Shown: piece by piece, positions 33,598 through 41,981 of the stretch | How positions within the stretch are numbered: position 1 is the stretch's first letter | Layout of the letters: every line of letters begins with the position of its first letter | DNA from: Achromobacter kerstersii | Lineage (GTDB): Bacteria; Pseudomonadota; Gammaproteobacteria; Burkholderiales; Burkholderiaceae_B | NCBI RefSeq assembly: GCF_902859595.1 | Contig: NZ_CADIJQ010000012.1 | Span: 62,001-126,000 of the forward strand | Direction: 5' to 3' | Length of the DNA stretch: 64,000 nt | The notes under the pieces: generated by a model | What the model was told of the DNA's origin: nothing | What the model saw: only the letters and a program-made list of their open reading frames with translations | Database searches by the model: none | Made by a program: the position numbers and the translations under genes

Positions 33598-34248
33598 ATG
33601 TTCCCTAAAAGACTCACCGAAGGCTATCAATCGTTCCTGGGCGGCCGTTTCCATTCGGAAAGCAGCCGCTATCAGAAACTGGCTGAAATCGGGCAAAGCC
33701 CGGAAATCCTGCTCATTGGCTGCTGCGATTCTCGCGTGTCGCCTGAAGTGATCTTTGACGCCGGACCAGGCGAGATGTTTGTGGTGCGTAACGTCGCCAA
33801 CCTGGTGCCGCCCTGTGAGCCGGATTCCGAATCGTCCTATCACGGCACCAGCGCCGCGATCGAGTTCGCGGTCAACGGCCTGAACGTCAAACACATCGTC
33901 GTACTGGGCCATGCGTCCTGCGGCGGCATCCGCTCGTTCTTCGACGACGCCAAGCCGCTGTCCAAGGGCGACTTCATCGGCAAATGGATGTCGCAAATTG
34001 AACCCATGGCGGAACGCCTGGGTCCCGGCACCGGCGACCGCCAGACCAAGCTCAAGCGCCTGGAACTGGCCGTGGTCGAACACAGCCTGAACAACCTGAT
34101 GACGTTCCCGTCCATCCGCCGCCGTGTCGAAAACGGCGAACTGGAATTGCACGGCACGTACTTCGGCGTGGCCACCGGCGTGCTGTTCCTGCGCGATCCG
34201 GACACGGGCGAATTCAATCCCTGCCTGGAAACCGGCATCACCGAATAA
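33598..34248 (+). CDS. Beta-class carbonic anhydrase
   Basis: Zinc enzyme of 216 aa interconverting CO2 and bicarbonate. The zinc and catalytic motifs are CCDSRVSPE (C-x-D-x-R from Cys42) and GHASCGGI (His105, Cys108). The GPGEMFVVRNVANLVPP segment is typical. The ATG at 33598 with AGGAAG upstream is preferred to the GTG at 33589. May supply bicarbonate to carboxylases such as PEP carboxylase. Confidence 0.93.
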   Translation: MFPKRLTEGYQSFLGGRFHSESSRYQKLAEIGQSPEILLIGCCDSRVSPEVIFDAGPGEMFVVRNVANLVPPCEPDSESSYHGTSAAIEFAVNGLNVKHIVVLGHASCGGIRSFFDDAKPLSKGDFIGKWMSQIEPMAERLGPGTGDRQTKLKRLELAVVEHSLNNLMTFPSIRRRVENGELELHGTYFGVATGVLFLRDPDTGEFNPCLETGITE

Positions 34249-34321
34249 GGCGCATATCCGGTACGCTTGCGGCTGCTTTTCGCTTTCTTCCCAGACTGCC
34301 TGGCCACCGACAAGGACCGAT

Positions 34322-34930
34322 ATGAAATTGTTTTTCTCGCCGTCTTCACCCTTCGTGCGCAAATGCATGGTCATTGCCCACGAACTGGGGCTGACGGAAC
34401 GCCTTGAGCAACTGCCCAGCGCCGCTGGCCCCGTCGCCCGCGACAAGAGCATCATCCCCAGCAACCCGCTGGGCAAGGTGCCCACCTTGATCACGGACGA
34501 CGGCCAGGTGCTGTACGACAGCCGCGTCATCTGCGAATACCTGAATGACATTGGCGGGGGCAGCCTGTTCCCCGCCAGCGGCCGCGCCCGTTGGCAGGCG
34601 CTGGCGGATCAAGCCCTAGGCGACGGCGTCATGGACGCCGCGCTGCTGGCCCGCTACGAAACCGCCCTGCGCCCCGAAGCACTGCGTTGGACCGACTGGG
34701 TCGACGGCCAGATGAGCAAGGCGCACGACGCCCTGGCGCAGCTGGAAAAAGACGTGGCCCGCCTGGACGGCCGCGTGGACATCGGCACCATCGCCATCGG
34801 CTGTGCGCTGGGCTATCTGGACTTCCGTTACGCCAGCTACGACTGGCGCAGCACGCACCCCGGCGTTGCCGCATGGTTCAAGACCTTCAACGCGCGCCCG
34901 TCGATGCAATCAACGCTGCCGCCGGCCTGA
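34322..34930 (+). CDS. Glutathione S-transferase-family protein
   Basis: A 202-aa two-domain GST. The N-terminal thioredoxin-like domain starts MKLFFSPSSPFVRKCMVIAHELGL, with the cis-proline and glutathione-binding motif NPLGKVPTLI and DSRVICEYL; the C-terminal helical domain contains TIAIGCALGYLDFRY. The family's start residues suggest a serine-type catalytic site (SPSSPFVRK). Substrate unknown. The last 10 codons plus the stop are duplicated immediately downstream. Confidence 0.9.
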   Translation: MKLFFSPSSPFVRKCMVIAHELGLTERLEQLPSAAGPVARDKSIIPSNPLGKVPTLITDDGQVLYDSRVICEYLNDIGGGSLFPASGRARWQALADQALGDGVMDAALLARYETALRPEALRWTDWVDGQMSKAHDALAQLEKDVARLDGRVDIGTIAIGCALGYLDFRYASYDWRSTHPGVAAWFKTFNARPSMQSTLPPA

Positions 34931-34966
34931 CGGGTCGATGCAGTCGACGCTGCCGCCGGTCTGACG
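34900..34966 (+). repeat. Tandem duplication of the 3' end of the GST gene
   Basis: 34900-34932 and 34934-34966 are 33-nt copies that agree at about 30 positions, with a 34-nt period. The first contains the GST stop codon; the second lies outside the gene. Looks like slippage or a small duplication. The rest of the gap to 35135 shows nothing recognisable. Confidence 0.75.
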
Positions 34967-35135
34967 CATCCGGGTCACGCCTTGGCGTTCAATCACGCCT
35001 GGCTCCCGGTTACGCCTTGACGCCTAGTGCAAGGGGCTGACACGACGCCGCGCCCGCAACGCGGTAAATTTTGAACTCGTCGGCCCCGGGCCGGACCAAT
35101 GTAAAGGTCCTGGCCCACTCACTCAGGGAGCACGG

Positions 35136-35726
35136 ATGAACGTGACTGCGATCTCCCCCATCCCCCGCGTTACCGCGCCCTACCCGGCGCGCGTGCCGCT
35201 GGTGGACGATACCCGCCCCACCTGGGAAGCCGAACGGCTGGCGAAGAACGCCGCCGTCCGCGACGCCCAACGCAGCGCGCAAGCGCAAGCCGCGTGGGAA
35301 GCCCAGCGCATTGCCCGCAACCGCGAGGCGGATGCGCGGAATACGCCGAACTCCTTTGGCGTCATCGCCCAGCACGCACGCGCTGGCGCCGCCGCGCGGC
35401 ATTTGCCTGCCGCGGCGCCACTGCCCAATCTGGATGTCTTACGCGACCAATACGCCGATATGCGCCTGCGCCGCGCGGTGGACGACTACACCGCCCTGCC
35501 CGACCCGGCGGCTCAGCGCGCCGGCAGCGCCAACGACCTGGGCACCATCGAAGGCCTGACGCCGTTGCAGCCCTATCGCGTTGCCATGGGCAACCCGCAA
35601 GTACAGGAACTGCAAACCGCTGTGGCCGTGAAGGCGGCCGCCGTTGCCGTCCCGGCAGTCGCCAACATCGGCCCCACCGAAAACGTCACCGACAACGCCC
35701 GCTACCGGCCCGGCTTCACGCCTTAA
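35136..35726 (+). CDS. Hypothetical protein, Ala/Arg-rich
   Basis: A 196-aa protein of unrecognised family with no signal peptide or membrane segment. Residues ~28-70 (TWEAERLAKNAAVRDAQRSAQ...QAAWEAQRIARNREAD) form a likely charged helix with a repeated WEA(E/Q)R-(L/I)A-(K/R)N pattern. The rest is Pro/Ala-rich and probably disordered, except RDQYADMRLRRAVDDYTALPD. The reading frame has a good start (AGGGAG upstream) and typical codon use, and a terminator follows. Function cannot be inferred. Confidence 0.6.
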   Translation: MNVTAISPIPRVTAPYPARVPLVDDTRPTWEAERLAKNAAVRDAQRSAQAQAAWEAQRIARNREADARNTPNSFGVIAQHARAGAAARHLPAAAPLPNLDVLRDQYADMRLRRAVDDYTALPDPAAQRAGSANDLGTIEGLTPLQPYRVAMGNPQVQELQTAVAVKAAAVAVPAVANIGPTENVTDNARYRPGFTP

Positions 35727-35765
35727 CGCGGCGGGCCGCTGCAAAGGGTTTGTCCGCGCAGATCG

Positions 35766-35830
35766 CGCAACGTGTTCGCGTAAACGGGTCGCGCAACCCG
35801 TTCGCACAACCCGTTCACACAACCGGTCCG
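35766..35830. repeat. Five-unit 13-bp tandem repeat
   Basis: Units start at 35766, 35779, 35792, 35805 and 35818; the best conserved read CGCAACCCGTTCG and CACAACCCGTTCA. It lies between the hypothetical gene's stop and the bidirectional terminator. No coding or CRISPR character: there are no spacers. Confidence 0.75.
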
Positions 35831-35839
35831 CACAAAAGA

Positions 35840-35868
35840 AAGCCGCCTGTTTTGCAGACGGCTTTTTT
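35840..35868. terminator. Bidirectional intrinsic terminator
   Basis: AAGCCG...CTG (35840-35849) pairs with CAG...CGGCTT (35855-35864) with one mismatch, followed by a T-run (35863-35868). The A-rich flank on the other side serves the minus-strand transporter gene. It lies between convergent genes. Confidence 0.85.
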
Positions 35869-35895
35869 ACTCAGCAGCGCTTACACGCAACGGGA

Positions 35896-37233
35896 TCAGT
35901 GGAAGAATTCCGCGATCATCGTGGCGCCCAGGAACGTGCCTGCGTTGGCGGCCAGCGACACCACCACGATCTTCCAGCCCAGCTTGCGGAAGGCAGGCAG
36001 GTCTTTCAGGATCGACAGGCCGGCCATGGCCAGGATCACCGTCGTGAACGGCAGGAAGTTGACCTTGCCGACCAGCGCAATGATCTGGTCAGAGTACGGC
36101 AGCACGCCCGGGCAGCCTGCGGTCATCGCAATCAGCGACAGCACGAACACGGCCGGCAGCTTGGGCACAACGCGCAGGATCAGGTCAGTCAGCACAACCA
36201 GCGAAATGATGATGCCCATGCCCGGCAGCGCGTCCATGAACGGCACGTTGTAGCCCAGGCGGTTGCCCACCAGCGCGAACAGGCCGCAGATGACATAGGC
36301 GGTCAGGCGGTCGCCAAAACCCAATTTGGAGTTATGCGCCGGCACGTCTTCCGACACGCTGTTGTCGACCACGGCTTCGTCGGACTTGCTGCGCGAGAAG
36401 CGGCCCAGCACGGGTTCCAGCTTGCCGTACAGGAAGATGGTCGTCGGCAGCGAGATGAACAGCGTGAAGTACACGCCAACCACCGTCGTCAGCAGGTTGG
36501 CGGCGGCGGCCAGCGCGGCCACCTGGTGCGCCATTTCCGGCGTCTGCTGCGACGCAATTGCGCCCACGCCAGCGGCCATCATGCTGCCCGAGCCCACGCC
36601 GGCGCCCATGGCGAGCGAACGCGGATCGAAGATGTTCAGGCTGGTGATGAAGCCGGCCATCAGCGCCACGAACAGCGCGCCGATCACGGTGCCGGTGATG
36701 TACTCGGCCATCACGCCACGGCCTTCCGGCGAATTCATGCCATAGCGTTCGCCGATGATTGCCAGGCTGGGCTCGCGGCCCACCGAGAACGTCGCGCCAA
36801 TCGCTTCGCGCTTGATGCCCAGCAGCAGCGCCAGCGGCAGGCCAATGGCCATCGTGCCAAAGAAGTGGCCGAATTCCTGGAACACCAGCGCCCAGCCGGC
36901 TTCACGCACCTGCGGCAGCGCGCCGCCCACCATCAGGCCCAGCTTGGCCAGGAACGGCAGCAACGCGTATTGCAGATAGCCGCTGATGCGGGTCTGCATG
37001 GCCTTGTCGATGCCCGAGCCTTCCGGCAGCCGTTGGCCAAAGGCAGCCACGATGGCGCCGATGAAGATCGCCCACAGCATCGGTTGCAGAACGATCTTGC
37101 CCGGGCCTACCGCGAAGGTGACGCTGCCGATCGCTTCCGAAATGACCACCACCAACAAAATGGCGGCAAGCATGCGGACGCGCGCGGCTAGCGACATGGA
37201 AGGCGCGGCCAGACTCATGCTGGCGTGAGACAT
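35896..37233 (-). CDS. Polytopic inner-membrane protein, probable transporter (possibly DUF3100)
   Basis: A 445-aa protein with about eleven hydrophobic segments. I do not recognise a characterised transporter; the overall pattern (MAEYITGTVIGALFVALMAGF, GAGVGSGSMMAAGVGA, LPTTIFLYGKLEPVLG and ILKDLPAFRKLGWK) resembles the DUF3100 family, with modest certainty. A conserved cluster GVGSGSMMAAGVGAIA could line a substrate path. The start at 37233 follows AGGGGAA; the open frame runs 50 codons further without a membrane leader. A LysR gene diverges from it across a region with a strong dyad, suggesting inducible uptake or efflux of a small organic acid. Confidence 0.8.
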   Translation of the reverse strand: MSHASMSLAAPSMSLAARVRMLAAILLVVVISEAIGSVTFAVGPGKIVLQPMLWAIFIGAIVAAFGQRLPEGSGIDKAMQTRISGYLQYALLPFLAKLGLMVGGALPQVREAGWALVFQEFGHFFGTMAIGLPLALLLGIKREAIGATFSVGREPSLAIIGERYGMNSPEGRGVMAEYITGTVIGALFVALMAGFITSLNIFDPRSLAMGAGVGSGSMMAAGVGAIASQQTPEMAHQVAALAAAANLLTTVVGVYFTLFISLPTTIFLYGKLEPVLGRFSRSKSDEAVVDNSVSEDVPAHNSKLGFGDRLTAYVICGLFALVGNRLGYNVPFMDALPGMGIIISLVVLTDLILRVVPKLPAVFVLSLIAMTAGCPGVLPYSDQIIALVGKVNFLPFTTVILAMAGLSILKDLPAFRKLGWKIVVVSLAANAGTFLGATMIAEFFH

Positions 37234-37360
37234 CGAATTCCCCTGATGAACGTGAATAAGTTTTCGTAGGGCGCGGCATCGCAGAGCGGCCGCGCCGAGG
37301 CAGCAGGCGCGATTTTCGCCTGGGGGCCTTCGGGGCAACCATGACACCACCTGCGCATTA

Positions 37361-37381
37361 GCGTTGCGTAAAATGCAACGC
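37361..37381. promoter_or_regulatory. LysR-type operator GCGTTGC-N7-GCAACGC
   Basis: A perfect seven-pair dyad with a seven-base AT-rich centre (GTAAAAT), containing TTGC-N7-GCAA, which fits the T-N11-A LysR box. It sits between the divergent membrane-protein and LysR genes, 127 bp before one start and 106 bp before the other. Confidence 0.7.
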
Positions 37382-37487
37382 ACAGCCTTTTCCTGGGAAA
37401 ATTTTGCAAGAGATGCCGTATTTTACGGGTAAACCCTAGGAAAGCACTGTGGATCTCCCGCCGCACTCAGACTGACAGAGCCCCGCC

Positions 37488-38423
37488 ATGGACGAAAAAC
37501 TCGACGCTCGCCGCACCCATTACTTCATGCAGGTCATGAGCCGCGGCTCGGTGCGCGGCGCCGCCGAAGTGCTGGACATGGACCCGTCCGCCGTCAGCCG
37601 CGCCATTGCCGCACTGGAGCGCGACTGCGGCATGGCGCTGTTCGAACGGCGCGGACGCGGTGTGGTGCCGACCGACGCCGGCCACATCCTGGCGCGCTAT
37701 GTGAAGCGGCAGCAGAATATCCAGGAAAGCTTTTTCTCGGAAATCGACAGCCTGCGCAAAGCGGAACGCGGCCATATTGATCTGGTGCTGGGCGAAGGCT
37801 TTGTCGAACTGATGTTTGATCGCGTGCTGCCCGAGTACTGGCGCAATCACCCCGAGGTCACGCTGGACATTGATGTCGCCCGCACGTCCGAGATCGTGCA
37901 GCGCATCGTGGATGACCGTGCCTATATAGGACTGGTGTTCCAGCCGCCCACCGACGCCCGCCTGCGCACGCACTATTCCCGCCCGGAACCCATACGCGCC
38001 ATCGTGCGCCAGGACCATCCGCTGACGCGGCTGGGCCGCCCCCTGCTGCTGACGGACCTGGCGGATTATCCCGGCGCGTCGATGCAGGAAGGGTTTGGCG
38101 TGCGGCAACACATTCAGGCCGCCGAGATCAGCGAACAAGTGCGGCTGCGCAACGTGCTGACAACGTCGTCATTCAAGGCGCTGTGGCAATTCGCGGCAAC
38201 CGGCATCGGCTACGCGCTGACGCCGCCCATCGCCGTCACCGCCGACATGCGCGCCAAGCGTCTGGCCAGCCTGCCGCTGGCGAATCCGATCCTGAACCAG
38301 GGCAGCCTGCACGTGCTGAGCCGCGCCGGCCGCCACATTTCGCCCGCCGCGCGGGAATTGCTGGAACACATCGTGCGCGGCATCGGCGCACCCGCGGCGC
38401 CTGCATCTGATCTGGTCGCTTGA
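37488..38423 (+). CDS. LysR-family transcriptional regulator
   Basis: A 311-aa LysR protein: helix-turn-helix YFMQVMSRGSVRGAAEVLDMDPSAVSRAIAALERDCGMALFER and effector domain from ~95 (HIDLVLGEGFVELMFDRVLPEYWRNHPEVTLDIDV). Divergent from the polytopic membrane protein, so likely its regulator through the dyad at 37361-37381. Effector unknown. Confidence 0.9.
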   Translation: MDEKLDARRTHYFMQVMSRGSVRGAAEVLDMDPSAVSRAIAALERDCGMALFERRGRGVVPTDAGHILARYVKRQQNIQESFFSEIDSLRKAERGHIDLVLGEGFVELMFDRVLPEYWRNHPEVTLDIDVARTSEIVQRIVDDRAYIGLVFQPPTDARLRTHYSRPEPIRAIVRQDHPLTRLGRPLLLTDLADYPGASMQEGFGVRQHIQAAEISEQVRLRNVLTTSSFKALWQFAATGIGYALTPPIAVTADMRAKRLASLPLANPILNQGSLHVLSRAGRHISPAARELLEHIVRGIGAPAAPASDLVA

Positions 38424-38497
38424 CGCGGATCTGCATCTGTTTGGGTCGCGCAGCAACGCCTACAGTGCCAGTTCCCATCATCCGCCAGGAGGCGCAT

Positions 38498-38689
38498 ATG
38501 CTTAGTTTCCTGCGCACGGTCCGCTCCGTGCTCTGGGGCTTTTTCGGCGTGCGGCGCGGCCGCGGTTATGACGCCGACATCGCCAACAACAAACCCGGTC
38601 CGTTGATAGCAACGGGGCTGCTGATGGCCACGGTGTTGGTGATTGTTCTGGTGCTGGTCGCACGCTGGGCGGTCAACGCCGCGTTGTGA
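38498..38689 (+). CDS. DUF2970 small membrane protein
   Basis: A 63-aa protein matching DUF2970: FLRTVRSVLWGFFGVRRGRGYDADIANNKPGPLIATGLL, followed by a single transmembrane helix (~40-60). A perfect ribosome site AGGAGG precedes the ATG. The family is widespread in betaproteobacteria and of unknown function. Confidence 0.85.
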   Translation: MLSFLRTVRSVLWGFFGVRRGRGYDADIANNKPGPLIATGLLMATVLVIVLVLVARWAVNAAL

Positions 38690-38843
38690 CGCTACGGCCC
38701 CTGCGCCGAGGCCTTATTTCCTTATTACCAGAATGACTTAGACGCTGATATCTGCTGCCTGTTACGGTTATGAATCCCCTTTTCCCGCCGCCTCGCGCCG
38801 GACGCAAAGGGCTCAGACCGAGAAGACTTCAAGGGCAGTAGAC

Positions 38844-40586
38844 ATGTACGTGTATGACCCCGTCGACCAGCAGCTTGTCGAGCAGCGAGTCGCGCAGTTT
38901 GCCGATCAGACGCGCCGCTTCCTCGATGGCCAGCTCACCGAAGATGAATTCCGCGTTCTGCGCCTGCAGAACGGCCTGTACATCCAACGCCACGCGCCGA
39001 TGCTGCGCGTGGCCATTCCCTACGGCATGCTGGCCTCGCGCCAACTGCGCACGCTGGCGCACATTGCGCGCAAGTGGGACCGCGGTTATGGCCACTTCAG
39101 CACGCGCCAGAACATCCAGTTCAATTGGCCCCGCCTGGAAGACGTGCCGGACATCCTGGCGGAGCTTGCCACCGTTCAGATGCACGCCATCCAGACCAGC
39201 GGCAACTGCATCCGCAACACCACCACCGACCACTTCGCCGGCGTCGCGCCAGACGAACTTGTCGACCCGCTGGTGTGGTGCGAAATCATCCGCCAGTGGT
39301 CCACGCTGCATCCCGAATTCGCGTTCCTGCCGCGCAAGTTCAAGATCGCCGTCAGCGGCGCCGTGCAAGACCGCGCGGCCGTGGGCGTGCACGACATCGG
39401 CCTGCAAGCCGTTGAGCGCGACGGCAAGCTGGGCTTTCGCGTGTGGGTCGGCGGCGGCATGGGCCGCACGCCCATCGTCGGCAAGCTGATCAACCCGTTT
39501 GTCGAATGGCAAGACCTGCTGACTTACATGCAGGCCGCGCTGCGCGTCTACAACCTGCATGGCCGCCGCGACAACAAGTACAAGGCGCGCATCAAGATCC
39601 TGGTCAAGGACCTGACGCCCGAAGTCTATGCACAGCAGGTCGATGAACAGTGGCAGCTCATCAAGGGCGGCCCTGACACCATCACCCAGGAATTCGTCGA
39701 CAGCATCAAGGCCCGCTTCGTCTGGCCGCAATACGAGGCGGCCGCCGCCACCGACGCCGACAACACCGATGTGCTGGCGGCCAATGACAAGCGCTTTGCG
39801 CGCTGGCTGCGCACCAACGTGCACGCGCACAAGGTCGCGGGCTACGCCGCCGTCACCGTTTCGCTCAAGCCCACCGGCGTGCCGCCGGGCGACATCACCG
39901 CCGACCAGATGGACGCCGTGGCCGACCTGGCCGACGCCTACGGTTTCGGCGAGCTGCGCGTGTCGCACGAGCAGAACCTGATCCTGGCCGACGTGCGCCG
40001 CGCCCGTCTGCACGAGCTCTGGCAGAAGCTGGAAGCGCTGAACCTGGCCACGCCCAACGTCGGCCTGCTGACCAACATCATCGCCTGTCCGGGCGGAGAC
40101 TTCTGCGCGCTGGCCAACGCCGTCTCCATCCCCGTGGCCGAGGCCATTCAGCGCCAATTCGACGATCTGGACTACCTGTTCGAAATCGGCGAACTCGACT
40201 TGAACATCTCGGGCTGCATCAACTCCTGTGGCCACCACCACGTGGGGCACATCGGCATCCTCGGTGTCGATAAGGCCGGCGAAGAGTGGTATCAGGTCAC
40301 GCTGGGCGGCCGCCAGAACGGTGGCGCGAAGCCCCTGCCCGATCTGGAATCCACGCGCGGTGGCGGCGCGGCCGTTGGCCGCATCATCGGCCCGTCGTTC
40401 GCCCGCGACCAAGTCCCGGGTGTGGTCGACCGCCTGATCCGCACCTATCTCGGTTTGCGCGACAGCGAAATCGAACGCTTCATCGACGTGGTGGACCGCG
40501 TTGGCATCGACCCCTTCAAGCAAGACGTCTACGCTGACCCCGCCTTCGCCAAACCCGCACAAAGCGCCGAGCCCGCTCATGTCTGA
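38844..40586 (+). CDS. cysI: Nitrite/sulfite reductase hemoprotein (CysI-type)
   Basis: A 580-aa siroheme/[4Fe-4S] reductase. The cluster and siroheme cysteines are in IACPGGDFC (C-x5-C) and SGCINSCGHHH (C-x3-C), near residues 415-465. The N-terminal half has HFSTRQNIQFNWP and QTSGNCIRNTTTD. With the DUF934 gene directly overlapping, this is the usual betaproteobacterial sulfite-reductase arrangement for assimilatory sulfate reduction. cysH, cysD and cysN are not nearby, so this is a partial cluster. Confidence 0.9.
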   Translation: MYVYDPVDQQLVEQRVAQFADQTRRFLDGQLTEDEFRVLRLQNGLYIQRHAPMLRVAIPYGMLASRQLRTLAHIARKWDRGYGHFSTRQNIQFNWPRLEDVPDILAELATVQMHAIQTSGNCIRNTTTDHFAGVAPDELVDPLVWCEIIRQWSTLHPEFAFLPRKFKIAVSGAVQDRAAVGVHDIGLQAVERDGKLGFRVWVGGGMGRTPIVGKLINPFVEWQDLLTYMQAALRVYNLHGRRDNKYKARIKILVKDLTPEVYAQQVDEQWQLIKGGPDTITQEFVDSIKARFVWPQYEAAAATDADNTDVLAANDKRFARWLRTNVHAHKVAGYAAVTVSLKPTGVPPGDITADQMDAVADLADAYGFGELRVSHEQNLILADVRRARLHELWQKLEALNLATPNVGLLTNIIACPGGDFCALANAVSIPVAEAIQRQFDDLDYLFEIGELDLNISGCINSCGHHHVGHIGILGVDKAGEEWYQVTLGGRQNGGAKPLPDLESTRGGGAAVGRIIGPSFARDQVPGVVDRLIRTYLGLRDSEIERFIDVVDRVGIDPFKQDVYADPAFAKPAQSAEPAHV

Positions 40587-41124
40587 CCTCTACGCCCACG
40601 ACGCCCCCGGCCCGCACCTGATTCGCGACGGCCAACTGCAAGCCGATACCTCGCGCCCGTTTGTGCCTGAACCCGAAGTGGCCGCCGAAGGCCAGGTGCC
40701 AAGCGACGAGCCCGGCTGGGTTGTGCCGCTGTCCATCTGGAAAACCTCTCGCGCCACGCTCCGCCGTCATCAGCATCCGGTGGCCGTGCTGCTGGGCGCC
40801 GACGCCGACCTGCGTGATCTGGCCGAGCCCGATGGCACGCTGAACCCCGCTGGCATCGCCTTCATCGCCGTGGACTTCCCCGTCTACACCGACGGCCGTG
40901 GCTACTCGCTGGCGCAGCTGCTGCGCACGCAGTACCACTGGACGGGCGAGCTGCGCGCGGTGGGTGATGTGATGATCGACACCATCCACTATCAGGCGCG
41001 CGTCGGCTTCAACAGCTTTCTGGTGAAGCCCGGCCACGATCCCAAGAAGGCGCTGGCCGCGTTCCAGACGTTCACGGTGCATTACCAGAAGACGTACCGG
41101 GCGCCGACGCCGGCTGCGGCTTGA
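40579..41124 (+). CDS. DUF934 protein, sulfite-reduction accessory
   Basis: A 181-aa DUF934 protein: VPLSIWKTSRATLRRHQHPVAVLLGADADLRDLAEPDG..., then FIAVDFPVYTDGRGYSLAQLLRTQYHWTGELRAVGDVMIDTI. Found almost always beside cysI/cysH and thought to assist sulfite reduction; mechanism unknown. The start at 40579 overlaps the cysI stop by eight bases. Its 3' end overlaps the convergent IclR gene by 53 bp. Confidence 0.88.
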   Translation: MSDLYAHDAPGPHLIRDGQLQADTSRPFVPEPEVAAEGQVPSDEPGWVVPLSIWKTSRATLRRHQHPVAVLLGADADLRDLAEPDGTLNPAGIAFIAVDFPVYTDGRGYSLAQLLRTQYHWTGELRAVGDVMIDTIHYQARVGFNSFLVKPGHDPKKALAAFQTFTVHYQKTYRAPTPAAA

Positions 41125-41878
41125 CCTCGTCCTGCGCCAGCTGATTGCGGATCAGCTCCGCAATGCTGCGCTGGCGCAGGGCCTGCATCCGGTCGATCAG
41201 GCTGGATACGCTGACCGCCAGGCGCGGATAGCCGTTTGCATCGCACACGGCAACGCCCACGCCCAACACCCCGGGCACCGCGGCGTTGCCCACCACCGAC
41301 CAGCCCCGGTCACGCGTGTTCTCAACCAGGCGCCGCATCTGCACGCCGGTCATGCCGCCATAGGCGCGCAACGCCTGCTCGTTCTGGGTCACCACTTCGT
41401 CGGCCTCGGCCGGCGGCAAGGCCGCCAACAGCGCCAAGCCCGCCGCCCCCACTCCCAAGGGCTGACGATGCCCCACCGTTACCGCCAGCACCTGCACCGG
41501 GTAATTGCCCACTTCGCGATGCAGGCATAGCGAATCGTTCGCCGCCCGGCAAATGAGAAAGGCCGAATCCCCGGTCACGTCGCTGATCTGGCGCAGCACC
41601 GGACGCAAGCCGCGCACCGCTTGCGCATGCGGGTCGCCCGCCATCATCACGCCCAGTTCCGCAATCCGCCACCGAGGCGCCGCGGACTCGCGCAACGCAT
41701 AGCCTTCCTGCACCAACACCTCCAGATACCGATACGCGGTAGATCGCTGCATGGCCGCGGCGCGCGCAATGTCGGCCACGTGCATGCCGCCCGCCCCGGC
41801 CTGGCGCAGCACCCCCAACACCCGCAGCCCGCGGCGCAAGACCACAGGCCCCGAGGACTCCGATTCCGGTTTGTTCAT
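41072..41878 (-). CDS. IclR-family transcriptional regulator
   Basis: A 268-aa IclR protein. Winged helix: RRGLRVLGVLRQAGAGGMHVADIARAAAMQRSTAYRYLEVLVQEGYAL; effector domain from ~95 with SAFLICRAANDSLCLHREVGNYPVQVLAVTVGHRQPLGVGAAGLALLAAL and NAAVPGVLGVGVAVCDANGYP. The start is the ATG at 41878; the longer frame enters the divergent promoter. Probably controls the Bug-receptor operon through the dyad at 41946-41962. The last 17 codons overlap the DUF934 gene on the other strand. Confidence 0.9.
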   Translation of the reverse strand: MNKPESESSGPVVLRRGLRVLGVLRQAGAGGMHVADIARAAAMQRSTAYRYLEVLVQEGYALRESAAPRWRIAELGVMMAGDPHAQAVRGLRPVLRQISDVTGDSAFLICRAANDSLCLHREVGNYPVQVLAVTVGHRQPLGVGAAGLALLAALPPAEADEVVTQNEQALRAYGGMTGVQMRRLVENTRDRGWSVVGNAAVPGVLGVGVAVCDANGYPRLAVSVSSLIDRMQALRQRSIAELIRNQLAQDEVKPQPASAPGTSSGNAP

Positions 41879-41945
41879 ATTTTGGACACCCTGCGTTGCT
41901 GACGCCTGTATCAAAGCCCAATATGAAATCGGGCAGACAAAGATC

Positions 41946-41962
41946 TGTCCAAATATTAGACA
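41946..41962. promoter_or_regulatory. Candidate IclR operator TGTC-N9-GACA
   Basis: TGTCCAAATATTAGACA is an imperfect dyad, 20 bp before the Bug-receptor start. Its left half recurs inverted as ATATTTTGGACA (41877-41888) at the IclR start, so the regulator could bind both ends of the divergent region. Confidence 0.5.
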
Positions 41963-41981
41963 AAACAGGACGGAGACAAAC

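Noticed and set aside
35766..35830. Possible CRISPR array
   Set aside because: Units are 13 bp, contiguous and without spacers; there are no cas genes.
38829..40580. 583-codon open frame antisense to cysI
   Set aside because: GC-driven shadow of a conserved sulfite-reductase gene.
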